Shown here piece by piece: positions 23,979 to 32,632 of a stretch of 64,000 nucleotides of DNA (positions within the stretch are counted from its first letter, which is position 1; every line of letters begins with the position of its first letter). The translations under genes were made by a program, and so were the position numbers. The stretch lies in assembly GCA_021819725.1 (NCBI GenBank), contig JAKAQR010000011.1:40848-104847 (forward strand). The letters run 5' to 3'. Below the pieces are notes generated by a model. It had not been told where the DNA came from and ran no database searches. It saw only the letters and a program-made list of their open reading frames with translations. Source of the DNA: Actinomycetes bacterium. Its GTDB lineage: Bacteria; Actinomycetota; Acidimicrobiia; Acidimicrobiales; Acidimicrobiaceae.

Positions 23979-25646
23979 TTACACCTCGATCACGAGTGGG
24001 ACGATCAGCGGTCGCCGTTTGGTCTGCTCTCGAATGTACTTACCGACCCTGCGCTTGAGTTGGTCCTTCAGATGGCTCACCCCCTGATCTGGATTCAAAC
24101 TCATCACAGTAGCCGAGACTACATCACGGATCGCGAGCAGAAGCCCTTCTTCACGTTCGTCATGGACCCATCCGAACGAGAAAATCTCCGGTTCCCCAAC
24201 GAGCCGCCGCCCTTCGGCCATCGTGAGTGCAGCCACGACAATACCATCTGCGGAGAGGCTGCGGCGATCCCTCAACACACTGGCGTTGATATCACCCACC
24301 TTGCCATCGACATAGAGATAATCACCGGACCGTGATACGCCAGCGGCCATTCCTGAGGAGGTGAGCAGCACCTCATCACCGTCGTTGCAGATACGCGCCG
24401 CTCCGCTGACCACACCAGTTTCGATGGCCAACTGATGATGCGCAGCCAAGTGACGATACTCGCCATGCACAGGTATAAAAAACTGCGGCCGCACTAAGGT
24501 GATGAGGAGCGAGAGTTCGTCCCGACGCGCGTGCCCAGAGGAGTGGACCCGCCGAACCGAGGGGTAGATCGCACGGACGCCTAGCCGTGCGAGTTGATTG
24601 ATGACCCGGTAGACAGCAGATTCGTTGCCAGGTATCGTATCCGACGAGAAGATCACCGTGTCACGATCGCCCATCGTGAACCAAGGGTCCTTAGCGAACG
24701 CCAACCGGTGGAGCGCGGACGAGTGCTCGCCCTGGGAGCCAGTGGCGATGATACAGACTGACGCCGGATCGAGCTCGTCGATCTCCTCCACATCGATGAG
24801 TCCACTCAACGCACCCTCTGGAAAGAGGCCAAGCTGCTGGCCCAACTTCGTATTGCGTTGCAGCGAACGTCCCACGAGGCAAATGCGCCGGCCAGAGGCC
24901 TGGCATGCAGCAATAATTTGTTGGATACGGTGCAGATGTGACGCAAAACACACCACCGTCAACCTTCGATCGCGATTCTCGGCGAAGACCTCGGTGAGGA
25001 CTCCTCCAACGGAACTCTCTGAATTCGACGAGCCCGGTTCGTCCGCATTCGTCGAATCCGAGAGCAACAACCGCACACCGTTGGCACCCAGGGTGGCCAT
25101 ACGATCGAGCCCAAAAGCTCGAGCGTCAACCGGGGTGCGATCGATCTTGAAGTCGCCAGTATGCAGAATCAAACCTTGGGCCGTCGAGACCGCGACCGCA
25201 GTCGCGCCTGGAATAGAGTGGGTGACTGGAATAAACTCCACCTGGAACGGGCCAACATTGACCGATTCATAATCAGCAATCTCCCGATAGTGGATACCCG
25301 AGACTCCCGATTGTTCGAGCCGTGAACGGGCAAACGCCATCGTCACCGCCGAACCATAGATGGGCATCGGAACCTCTCGCAGCAGGTGCGGCAGCGCTCC
25401 GATGTGATCCTCATGCCCATGGGTGACCAACACCCCGTGAAGATCAAGATCTGCCTCAACGAGATACCGATAGTCGGGCAGGACCACATCCACGCCAGGC
25501 ATGTCTGCCTTGGGGAACATCACCCCACAGTCGATCACCACCGCATCACGGCCTTGGGAGATGACCAGCGAGTTCCGTCCAATCTCGCCCAACCCACCAA
25601 GAAATCGGACCGAAACGGTCTCCTCGGCGGCAACAACATTACTCAT
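23979..25646 (-). CDS. rnj: Ribonuclease J
   Basis: About 555 residues from ATG 25646 (MSNVV); 30 further upstream residues are open but unlike the family. Metallo-beta-lactamase motif THGHEDH, beta-CASP region with SDSTNADEPG and HSSGHA, and GEYRHLAAH are present. RNase J is a 5'-3' exo- and endonuclease in mRNA decay and rRNA maturation. Its start overlaps dapA by eight bases, an arrangement common in actinobacteria. Confidence 0.95.
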   Translation of the reverse strand: MSNVVAAEETVSVRFLGGLGEIGRNSLVISQGRDAVVIDCGVMFPKADMPGVDVVLPDYRYLVEADLDLHGVLVTHGHEDHIGALPHLLREVPMPIYGSAVTMAFARSRLEQSGVSGIHYREIADYESVNVGPFQVEFIPVTHSIPGATAVAVSTAQGLILHTGDFKIDRTPVDARAFGLDRMATLGANGVRLLLSDSTNADEPGSSNSESSVGGVLTEVFAENRDRRLTVVCFASHLHRIQQIIAACQASGRRICLVGRSLQRNTKLGQQLGLFPEGALSGLIDVEEIDELDPASVCIIATGSQGEHSSALHRLAFAKDPWFTMGDRDTVIFSSDTIPGNESAVYRVINQLARLGVRAIYPSVRRVHSSGHARRDELSLLITLVRPQFFIPVHGEYRHLAAHHQLAIETGVVSGAARICNDGDEVLLTSSGMAAGVSRSGDYLYVDGKVGDINASVLRDRRSLSADGIVVAALTMAEGRRLVGEPEIFSFGWVHDEREEGLLLAIRDVVSATVMSLNPDQGVSHLKDQLKRRVGKYIREQTKRRPLIVPLVIEV

Positions 25647-26559
25647 GGATGAGCTCCACTCCTTCATTCGCCAGGGCCATACGTAGTTGGGCGTAGAGTT
25701 TGACCGCCTCTTTACGCAGTTCCTCAGGGGGGTCAATCAATGGTGATCGAGTAAACCCTTGACACACCCCGAGCTCTGCCATCATCGCTTTGGTTGGGAT
25801 CGGGTTCGGATACAACTCACTACTCTCGAAGTCATAACTCGGAATCAACACCCGGTTCAGCCTCGCCGCCCGCTCAAGATCTCCATGCAGGGCGGCATCG
25901 ATCAGGGCCTGGAGACCCACCCCGGCCCAGTGGGAGGCTACGGAGACGATACCAACCGCTCCAAGGCTCAAGAAGGGCAACAACAATGCATCATCACCAC
26001 AGTACACCTGGGCACGACCCTCCAGGGCAGCGGCAAGCTTCGCAAGGCGGGCCACATCTCCCGAAGCATCTTTGACCGCCACGATATTGGCGTGTCGTTC
26101 CATCAGTGCGAGGAACGTGGGCAACTCGATACGACGTCCGGTGCGCGCGGGGATGTCGTAGAGCATCACCGGCAGCTCAGTCGCCGCTGCAATCGTCGAG
26201 AAATGGCGGATGAGTCCGGCTTGCGGCGGACGATTGTAGTAGGGAGTCACTGCAAGGATCCCGTCAGCCCCCACCTCCTCGGCATCGTCAATCAGACGGA
26301 GCGAGTGAGCAGTATCATTGGTGGTCGCACCGGCCAACACCGGACAATCCACGGCCTCGCGAACCAACAACCATAACAATCGCCGCTCAGCGTCGGAGAG
26401 CGTACCCGATTCTCCAGTGGAGCCGGTCACCACCAGCGCATCGGAACCGTTAGCGACGAGCCAACGCGCAAGCGCAACGACCCCATCCTCATCGATACGT
26501 CCATCGGCCATAAATGGCGTGCCCATTGCGGTGACGACTGCTCCAAACATCGGTGTCAT
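25639..26559 (-). CDS. dapA: 4-hydroxy-tetrahydrodipicolinate synthase
   Basis: About 306 residues. The Schiff-base lysine is in NIVAVKDASGD; GSTGESGTLSDAER and YDIPARTGRR are typical. It condenses pyruvate with aspartate semialdehyde, the first step of the DAP branch. I chose ATG 26559 because GGGGAGG lies nine bases before it; ATG 26568 and a start at 26601 are also in frame. dapB lies directly upstream. Confidence 0.95.
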   Translation of the reverse strand: MTPMFGAVVTAMGTPFMADGRIDEDGVVALARWLVANGSDALVVTGSTGESGTLSDAERRLLWLLVREAVDCPVLAGATTNDTAHSLRLIDDAEEVGADGILAVTPYYNRPPQAGLIRHFSTIAAATELPVMLYDIPARTGRRIELPTFLALMERHANIVAVKDASGDVARLAKLAAALEGRAQVYCGDDALLLPFLSLGAVGIVSVASHWAGVGLQALIDAALHGDLERAARLNRVLIPSYDFESSELYPNPIPTKAMMAELGVCQGFTRSPLIDPPEELRKEAVKLYAQLRMALANEGVELIHE

Positions 26560-26628
26560 CGACGTCATCCTCCCCTCATCTGCTATGCCAACCACGGCCA
26601 ACCTGCCTTCATCACGACTCTCGTCGTC

Positions 26629-27441
26629 TCAATCTCCCCCGAGTAACCTATCGATCCCGATCACGAGCCGGTCAAGACTCCTCACCCGATCCACCGCCAA
26701 GAGCACACCGGGCACAAAGGATGCACGATCATGTGAGTCATGCCGAATCGTCAACGTCTGACCCGCCGCACCAAAAACAACCTCGTGATGGGCAACCGCT
26801 CCGCGAAGCCGGAGCGAATGAATCCGTATCTCGTCATCGACGAGCCCACCACGTACCCCTTCAACCTTCAGGTTACTCGTTCGATCACCGAGAAAACCAC
26901 CCTCACCCACTCCCTGACGGGCATGAGCAATCCACTTCGCCGTCTCAAGGGAGGTTCCCGATGGGGCATCCACCTTCTGGTCATGGTGCGTCTCCACGAT
27001 CTCCACACTCTCAAAGTAAGGGGCACACAGCGCCGCACATCGCATCATCAAGATAGCGCCGATTGAGAAGTTCGAGGCGATCACACACCCCACTCCGACA
27101 AAGGCCTGCGCAAGCTCGTCAAGCTCCTCTTGAGTGTAACCAGTCGTGCCAACCACCGCAGGGATGCCGGCTTCGGCCAACTTGAGCAAGTTGCGGTAGG
27201 ATCCACGGGCCTCAGTGAAGTCGATGACTACCTCCGGCCCCTCGGCGATCAACGACTCAACATCGCGACGCGCTATGAGGCCCGCCGCCTGACGTCCAAG
27301 CATCTGTCCGAGATCAATGCCCGCGAGTTTGGGGTCCACTGCGGCAACCAACTCATACGCCGGGTTCTCGAGAATCACTCGACACACGCTTGAGCCGACC
27401 TTGCCACCTGCACCCAGCACACCAATTCGCATGTGAGCCAT
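26629..27441 (-). CDS. dapB: 4-hydroxy-tetrahydrodipicolinate reductase
   Basis: About 270 residues. The dinucleotide loop IGVLGAGGKVGSSVC is at the N-terminus; the catalytic ETHHDQKVDAPSGTS motif is in the middle. It reduces dihydrodipicolinate with NAD(P)H. The start is not certain: ATG at 27441 or 27432 both precede the loop closely, and neither has a strong ribosome site. It is followed by dapA, so the two act consecutively from one transcript. Confidence 0.93.
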   Translation of the reverse strand: MAHMRIGVLGAGGKVGSSVCRVILENPAYELVAAVDPKLAGIDLGQMLGRQAAGLIARRDVESLIAEGPEVVIDFTEARGSYRNLLKLAEAGIPAVVGTTGYTQEELDELAQAFVGVGCVIASNFSIGAILMMRCAALCAPYFESVEIVETHHDQKVDAPSGTSLETAKWIAHARQGVGEGGFLGDRTSNLKVEGVRGGLVDDEIRIHSLRLRGAVAHHEVVFGAAGQTLTIRHDSHDRASFVPGVLLAVDRVRSLDRLVIGIDRLLGGD

Positions 27442-27633
27442 GCTAGTGGGCGACATGCCGTTGGTCACGATTCGTTGCCTTCGTTCACTCCTGACCACAC
27501 TACGACTGCAAGAGGCGGGCTTCACACATCCCATCACCACTCGCGCGCAGAGCCAAGGTTTGCTAACGCCTTACGTGGAGAGAGCTACGCGGGCGGGTAT
27601 TACGTGACCAAGCCTCCCGCCAGATAACGTATG

Positions 27634-27666
27634 CTAGCCAACCAAGCTACGCGCTTGGTTGGCTAG
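27634..27666 (-). terminator. Strong 13-bp hairpin between pnp and dapB
   Basis: CTAGCCAACCAAG (27634-27646) and CTTGGTTGGCTAG (27654-27666) are perfect complements with a seven-base loop. The stem begins 22 bases after the pnp stop. There is no T-tract on the minus strand, so it may be a U-less terminator, an RNA-stability end, or a processing site. The rest of the pnp-dapB spacer looks empty. Confidence 0.65.
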
Positions 27667-27688
27667 GCTACGACTAACGATAGGGCGA

Positions 27689-29992
27689 CTAGCCCAGGTC
27701 GCCGATCTCCCGTGCGAGCTCGGACTCGAACGAATCCTCGAACGAGACGCGATTCGTCGGTTCAGGCGCCGCCGCTTGGGCATGCTTCCTCTCCGAAGGC
27801 ACGTGTTCGGACTCTCGAGGCTCGGACTGGGAACCTTCATCAACGAGTGACAGCGCCAACTTGCCGGAGGGATCGATCTCATCGACCCTCACCGAGATCT
27901 CCTGGTTGAGCTCGAGCACATCCTCGACCCGCTCGACGCGCTTACCGCGCCCCAACTTGGAGATATGCACCAATCCATCACGTCCAGGAAGGATATTAAC
28001 GAATGCACCAAATTTCGTGATCCCAACGACCTTACCCAGGTACACAGCGCCAAGCGTGGCCTCTGGTGGGTTGAGAATCAACTCGATGCGACGTTGCACC
28101 TCTTTGACCATCTCGCCATCCTTCGAGCCGATAACGACTCGTCCGACCGTACCATCATCATCGACCGAAATGTCACAACCGGTGTCGAGTTGTAGTGCGT
28201 TGATATTCTTACCCTTTGGACCGATGATCTCGCCGATCTTGTCCATCGGAATCTGGATGGTCACAATACGCGGGGCTGTCGCCGCGACCTCAGACCGCGG
28301 AGCCGGAAGCGTCTCTTCGATGACATCGATGATCTGCATCCTCGCGGTATGGGCCTGCTTGAGCGCCGATGCCAACACCTCTGCTGGAATGCCATCGATC
28401 TTCGTGTCAAGCTGCAGGGCCGTGACAAACTCACGCGTACCCGCTACCTTGAAGTCCATATCACCAAAAGCATCCTCGGCACCCAGAATGTCGGTGAGCG
28501 TCACGTACTTGCCATCCTCGTAGATGAGCCCCATGGCAATGCCGCCGACTGGCGCCTTGATCGGCACCCCAGCGTCCATCAACGAGAGGGTCGATCCGCA
28601 GACCGAAGCCATCGAGGTAGATCCATTGGAGCTCAAGACCTCGGAGACGAGACGGAGTGCATAACTGAACTCCTCCTCGCTTGGCACCACCGGAAGAAGC
28701 GCTCGCTCAGCAAGCAAGCCATGGCCGATCTCTCGACGCTTGGGACCACGCATAAAGCCTGGCTCACCGGAGGCGAACGGGGGCATATTGTAGTGGTGCA
28801 TATAGCGCTTGGTGTCTTCGACACCCAAGGTGTCGAGTAGCTGATTCATGCGTGGCATACCCAGCGTGCAGATATTGAGCACCTGGGTCTCACCTCGCTG
28901 GAAAAGACCAGAGCCGTGTGCCGTAGGAATCAGCCCCACCGCCGCAGAGAGGGGACGAATAGTGGAGGTATCGCGACCATCGATACGTACGCCCTCATGC
29001 ACAATTCGATCGCGTACGACCGCCTTAAGGAGGGACCGCAGTGCTGCCTTGATGGCTCCACTTTGATCCTCGAAGCGGGAGGCGAGCTCCTCTTGGACCT
29101 GGGCGTTGACGGCTTCAATCGCGGCCGCTCGCTCCAGCTTGTCGGCGATGGCATTCGCAGCAACGAGCTTTGCTCGACCACTCGTAGCGACCGCTTCAGC
29201 GATCTCATCACTGTAGTCCTTGACGGGGGTCCAAACCATTGGCTCCCGTGGCGTCGACTTGGCGAGAAGCTCCTGCTGCAGTGCGATCGACTCAGCGATC
29301 CAACGCTTCGCCTCCACCAGACCAGCGGCGACGACCTCTTCGGTCGGTATCGCGGCCTTGGCTTCGTAGGCCTTCCAAGTGAACTCGGTACCACCAGCCT
29401 CGACCATCATCACAGCGACATCGGAGCCATCGCTCGTCATCCGTCCCGCAACGACCAGCTCGAAGGAGCTCTCGTCACCCTCTTGATAGGTCGGGAATGG
29501 TATCCACCGACCATCTGCTGCCAACGCAATGCGAACCGCACCGATAGGACCCTCGAAGGGGATACCCGACATCATCAACGCCGCCGACGACGCATTGATC
29601 GCGAGGACGTCATGCGGGTTGATCAGATCAGCACCAAGGATCGTGACCACTACATGGACATCATTGCGAAACCCATCGGGAAAGCACGGACGGAGTGGAC
29701 GGTCGATCAACCGGCAGGTCAAGATGGCCTGATCACTTGCGCGGCCCTCACGCCGGAAGAACGAACCCGGAATCTTCCCGGCGGCATACATCCGCTCCTC
29801 GACGTCAACCGTCAACGGAAAGAAATCGATCCCGTCTTTTGGTTGCTTGTTGGTCGTGGCCGTCGCAAGCACCATCGTGCTGCCGAGTTGGGCCACCACT
29901 GCTCCATGAGCCTGCGGAGCAAGAAGTCCGGTTTCAAAACGAATCAGGGTATCCATACCCGTGAACTGACGCTCGACACTGATTGCCGACAT
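27689..29992 (-). CDS. pnp: Polyribonucleotide nucleotidyltransferase (PNPase)
   Basis: 767 residues, full length. Two RNase PH domains (MYAAGKIPGSFFRREGR in the first; GERALLPV-type region and DMDFKVAGT in the second) are followed by a KH domain (IGEIIGPKGKNINAL) and an S1 domain (GKVVGITKFGAFVNILPGRDGLVHIS). It degrades RNA phosphorolytically from the 3' end. AAGGAG precedes the ATG. It is 42 bases downstream of rpsO, the classical rpsO-pnp pair. Confidence 0.98.
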   Translation of the reverse strand: MSAISVERQFTGMDTLIRFETGLLAPQAHGAVVAQLGSTMVLATATTNKQPKDGIDFFPLTVDVEERMYAAGKIPGSFFRREGRASDQAILTCRLIDRPLRPCFPDGFRNDVHVVVTILGADLINPHDVLAINASSAALMMSGIPFEGPIGAVRIALAADGRWIPFPTYQEGDESSFELVVAGRMTSDGSDVAVMMVEAGGTEFTWKAYEAKAAIPTEEVVAAGLVEAKRWIAESIALQQELLAKSTPREPMVWTPVKDYSDEIAEAVATSGRAKLVAANAIADKLERAAAIEAVNAQVQEELASRFEDQSGAIKAALRSLLKAVVRDRIVHEGVRIDGRDTSTIRPLSAAVGLIPTAHGSGLFQRGETQVLNICTLGMPRMNQLLDTLGVEDTKRYMHHYNMPPFASGEPGFMRGPKRREIGHGLLAERALLPVVPSEEEFSYALRLVSEVLSSNGSTSMASVCGSTLSLMDAGVPIKAPVGGIAMGLIYEDGKYVTLTDILGAEDAFGDMDFKVAGTREFVTALQLDTKIDGIPAEVLASALKQAHTARMQIIDVIEETLPAPRSEVAATAPRIVTIQIPMDKIGEIIGPKGKNINALQLDTGCDISVDDDGTVGRVVIGSKDGEMVKEVQRRIELILNPPEATLGAVYLGKVVGITKFGAFVNILPGRDGLVHISKLGRGKRVERVEDVLELNQEISVRVDEIDPSGKLALSLVDEGSQSEPRESEHVPSERKHAQAAAPEPTNRVSFEDSFESELAREIGDLG

Positions 29993-30034
29993 ATTTCTCC
30001 TTATTTACGATTGCTTGTTCTGGAGCAAACGCGA

Positions 30035-30292
30035 CTAGCGTCGCAAACCAAGACGGGATATCAAAGTACGGTAGCGCTCAACGTCTTGGTTGCGCAGGTA
30101 GTCGAGAAGTCGTCGGCGTCGGCCGATCATCATCATGAGGCCACGGCGCGAATGGTGATCGCCCTTGTGCACCTTGAGATGCTCGGTGAGCTGAGCTATC
30201 CGATCCGTGAGAATGGCGACCTGAACCTCTGGGGAACCGGTATCACCCTCACGAGTCTGGTAGCTCGCAATGACCTCTTGCTTAGTCGACAT
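30035..30292 (-). CDS. rpsO: 30S ribosomal protein S15
   Basis: 85 residues. The S15 signature [29 protein letters not shown] is present in full. It binds the central domain of 16S rRNA. A small hairpin lies in its leader at 30314-30330, where S15 mRNAs often carry an autoregulatory structure. Confidence 0.99.
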   Translation of the reverse strand: MSTKQEVIASYQTREGDTGSPEVQVAILTDRIAQLTEHLKVHKGDHHSRRGLMMMIGRRRRLLDYLRNQDVERYRTLISRLGLRR

Positions 30293-30313
30293 ACGTAGTC
30301 ATTCCTCTTCTAG

Positions 30314-30330
30314 ATCTGGACCCACCAGAT
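30314..30330 (-). promoter_or_regulatory. Hairpin in the rpsO leader
   Basis: ATCTGG (30314-30319) pairs with CCAGAT (30325-30330), with a five-base loop, 22 bases before the rpsO ATG. S15 represses its own synthesis through leader structures in several bacteria, but these differ by lineage. Whether this one binds S15 is inference. Confidence 0.3.
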
Positions 30331-30369
30331 TGACGTTTCACTTACGAGTACGGCGTTCATCATAGCGCC

Positions 30370-31362
30370 TCAAGGAAGGAAAGACGGCCAGGCCCCGACC
30401 GCTTCGATCGTGTCATGCACATCACGCTCCATCTGTTGACGAAAGTCTTCCTCAGAATCAAAGACCTGCTGTTCTCGCAGCTTTCGCAGGAAATAGACGC
30501 ACAGCACCCTCCCATAGAGGTCTTCGTCCGCTCCGATGACGAAGACTTCAAGCAGCCGAGCTCCACCCTCTGGATAGTACATCGGGCGAGTACCGAGCGA
30601 GATCGCTACCGCATAGCGCCGACCGTCAAGGTAGGTATACCCCGCGTAGACGGCATCCGGTGGCTTCACGAACTCCTCGCCGACCACGAGGTTGGCGGTA
30701 GGAAAGCCAAGGGTGCGTCCTCGTCGATCCCCAGACACCACGACTCCTTCGACCCCAAAAGGGTGACCCAAAAGCTCGTTGGCAAGGTCCAATTGACCCT
30801 CTTGTACGAGGGATCGGATCAGCGTTGCCGACACCACTCGGTCGGTTCCTAACAGCGCAATCGCCTCGGGGTTCTCCGTTAACTCCCCGACGGTCAGCAA
30901 CCTAGACGCGTGCACCGAAAACCCTCGGAGTGCGCCCTGTTCGACAAGGTCGGCAATCGATCCTGCACCCTTGGCTCCATAGGTAAAGTTCTCCCCCACG
31001 TAGACCCCTGTCGCACCCAAGGTGTGGACGAGCACCTCATCGACAAAGTCGATCGGAGCCTGAGCGGCACGTGCTGGATCAAAGTGGAGGAGATAGAGGA
31101 CATCCACACCGAGGGCACCCAACAGATGGTGGCGCAACCTTGGACCCATAAGGAGACGAGGGGCGCGCTCGGGAGCGAGCACCTTCATCGGATGTTGGTC
31201 AAACGTGACGACTACAAGTGGCAATGCTCGCCGATCGGCCTCCTCACGCGCAGCACCGATGAGGCCGAGATGACCGAGATGAAAACCATCAAAGGCTCCA
31301 ATGGTTACGACCGACTGATCCAACGAGTAGGTCGGAGCTTCAGAGCTGAGCACCTCGATCAT
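30370..31362 (-). CDS. ribF: Bifunctional riboflavin kinase / FAD synthetase
   Basis: 330 residues. The N-terminal FMN adenylyltransferase domain has GAFDGFHLGH (22-31). The C-terminal riboflavin kinase domain has RGRTLGFPTANL and a GTRPMYY region where GxRPTF is usual. It makes FMN and FAD from riboflavin. Its ATG overlaps the truB stop by four bases (31359-31362). Confidence 0.96.
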   Translation of the reverse strand: MIEVLSSEAPTYSLDQSVVTIGAFDGFHLGHLGLIGAAREEADRRALPLVVVTFDQHPMKVLAPERAPRLLMGPRLRHHLLGALGVDVLYLLHFDPARAAQAPIDFVDEVLVHTLGATGVYVGENFTYGAKGAGSIADLVEQGALRGFSVHASRLLTVGELTENPEAIALLGTDRVVSATLIRSLVQEGQLDLANELLGHPFGVEGVVVSGDRRGRTLGFPTANLVVGEEFVKPPDAVYAGYTYLDGRRYAVAISLGTRPMYYPEGGARLLEVFVIGADEDLYGRVLCVYFLRKLREQQVFDSEEDFRQQMERDVHDTIEAVGAWPSFLP

Positions 31363-32261
31363 TTAGCCCCCTCTGGCGGCACCACACGCAATGGGACCAG
31401 CTTATCGCCCTGCACACCATAGACCCCAACAAGTCGTTGATACTCGGGCTCAGCACCTTGGGCCAGAACCAACACCTCCTTACCATCGCCAAGCGCAGGT
31501 GGACATGCAAGCACATGACCATTGCGAGCCTGTGTCAGCAACTCCCTCTCAATCGCGTAGGATGGTGCGTCAGGAAAGATCACCGACAAAGGGAGACGAT
31601 CGTCCGGCTCAAGGGAGGTGGGATCCTTCGCAGACGCAAGCGTCACTGAACCGATCGACTCCCGTCGTAGCGCATACAGCGTCGCACCCGTACCGAGAAG
31701 CTCGCCAAGATCCCGGGCGAGTGATCGGATGTAGGTACCCGAAGAGCAGTGAACGCGAATCACCACATCCAAAAATGGACCTGAACGAGCGAGATCAAGA
31801 AGATCAATGGCATAGATCGTCACTGACCGCTGCGCCAGAGTGACCTCTTCACCCGCGCGCGCAAGTGCATAGGCCCGCACACCGTTGACCTTAAGAGCGC
31901 TAAAGGCCGGCGGTAACTGGTCGATGGTGCCGAGAAAACTCGCAAGTCCCGCCTGTACGGCCTCCGCCCCCAGGGTGGAGGGAACAGCTTGAAAGCCCTC
32001 GACCGCCCCAGTGATGTCGAGCGTATCGGTGCGTAGTCCACAGCGTACGGTCGCATAGTACACCTTGTCCGCACCCAACACAAAGGCCAACAATCGCGAC
32101 CAAGAACCAACTGCGACCACCAAGAGACCAGAGGCGAGCGGGTCAAGTGTACCGCTATGCCCAGCTTTCTTGATCCCCAGTTGCCGTTTCGCAATGGTAA
32201 GCGCCCGCTGCGAGGTGATGCCAACCGGCTTGTCGAGAGCGTAAAAGCCCCCTGCCTCCAT
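31359..32261 (-). CDS. truB: tRNA pseudouridine(55) synthase
   Basis: 300 residues from ATG 32261, which starts MEAGGFYALDKPVGITS as in the family; ATG 32288 would overlap rbfA. The catalytic Asp40 is in GHSGTLDPLASG. It makes pseudouridine 55 in the T-loop of tRNAs. The C-terminal PUA-like part (ARNGHVLACP onward) is short. Confidence 0.95.
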   Translation of the reverse strand: MEAGGFYALDKPVGITSQRALTIAKRQLGIKKAGHSGTLDPLASGLLVVAVGSWSRLLAFVLGADKVYYATVRCGLRTDTLDITGAVEGFQAVPSTLGAEAVQAGLASFLGTIDQLPPAFSALKVNGVRAYALARAGEEVTLAQRSVTIYAIDLLDLARSGPFLDVVIRVHCSSGTYIRSLARDLGELLGTGATLYALRRESIGSVTLASAKDPTSLEPDDRLPLSVIFPDAPSYAIERELLTQARNGHVLACPPALGDGKEVLVLAQGAEPEYQRLVGVYGVQGDKLVPLRVVPPEGAK

Positions 32262-32268
32262 CGCTTGC

Positions 32269-32625
32269 TTAGCCAAGGTTTTGATCATGGCGGCGTAAAA
32301 CCGCCTCAATCGCCTCCGAGGTTGCCAACACATCATCGACGATGAACTGCAACTGAGGCGTGCGTTTCATGCGGACCTGCCGAGCGATCGCAGCCTGCAG
32401 CTCAATGCGGTGTGCCTCAAGCGCGATCTCGGCCTCCTCGGTGAGCGAAGCAAAGAAGACCAGAGCAGAGCGTAAGTCAGGGCGCACCCGTACGTCGGTG
32501 ATCGTCAGCAACGCCACACGATCATCGATATCTCCGATACGCTCAAGCTCCCAGGCCACCACCTCTTGTAGCAGCCGTGAAACCCGATCAACCCTCTCGT
32601 ACCCATGCGAACCTCGACTGGCCAT
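32269..32625 (-). CDS. rbfA: Ribosome-binding factor A
   Basis: 118 residues from ATG 32625 (MASRG), with AGGGAG ten bases upstream. The KH-like fold is shown by RVSRLLQEVVAWELERIGD, LLTITDVRVRPDLRSALVF and the C-terminal QLQFIVDD. It helps 30S maturation at helix 1 of 16S rRNA. It lies between infB and truB in the usual order. Confidence 0.94.
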   Translation of the reverse strand: MASRGSHGYERVDRVSRLLQEVVAWELERIGDIDDRVALLTITDVRVRPDLRSALVFFASLTEEAEIALEAHRIELQAAIARQVRMKRTPQLQFIVDDVLATSEAIEAVLRRHDQNLG

Positions 32626-32632
32626 GTTCGGC

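Noticed and set aside
23008..24087. 359-codon open frame antisense to ftsK
   Set aside because: Low-complexity Ser/Thr/Pro translation caused by GC-rich codons of ftsK; no family motif.
28916..30298. 460-codon open frame antisense to pnp and rpsO
   Set aside because: It mirrors the codon pattern of two clearly identified genes on the other strand, has no recognisable domain and no ribosome site.
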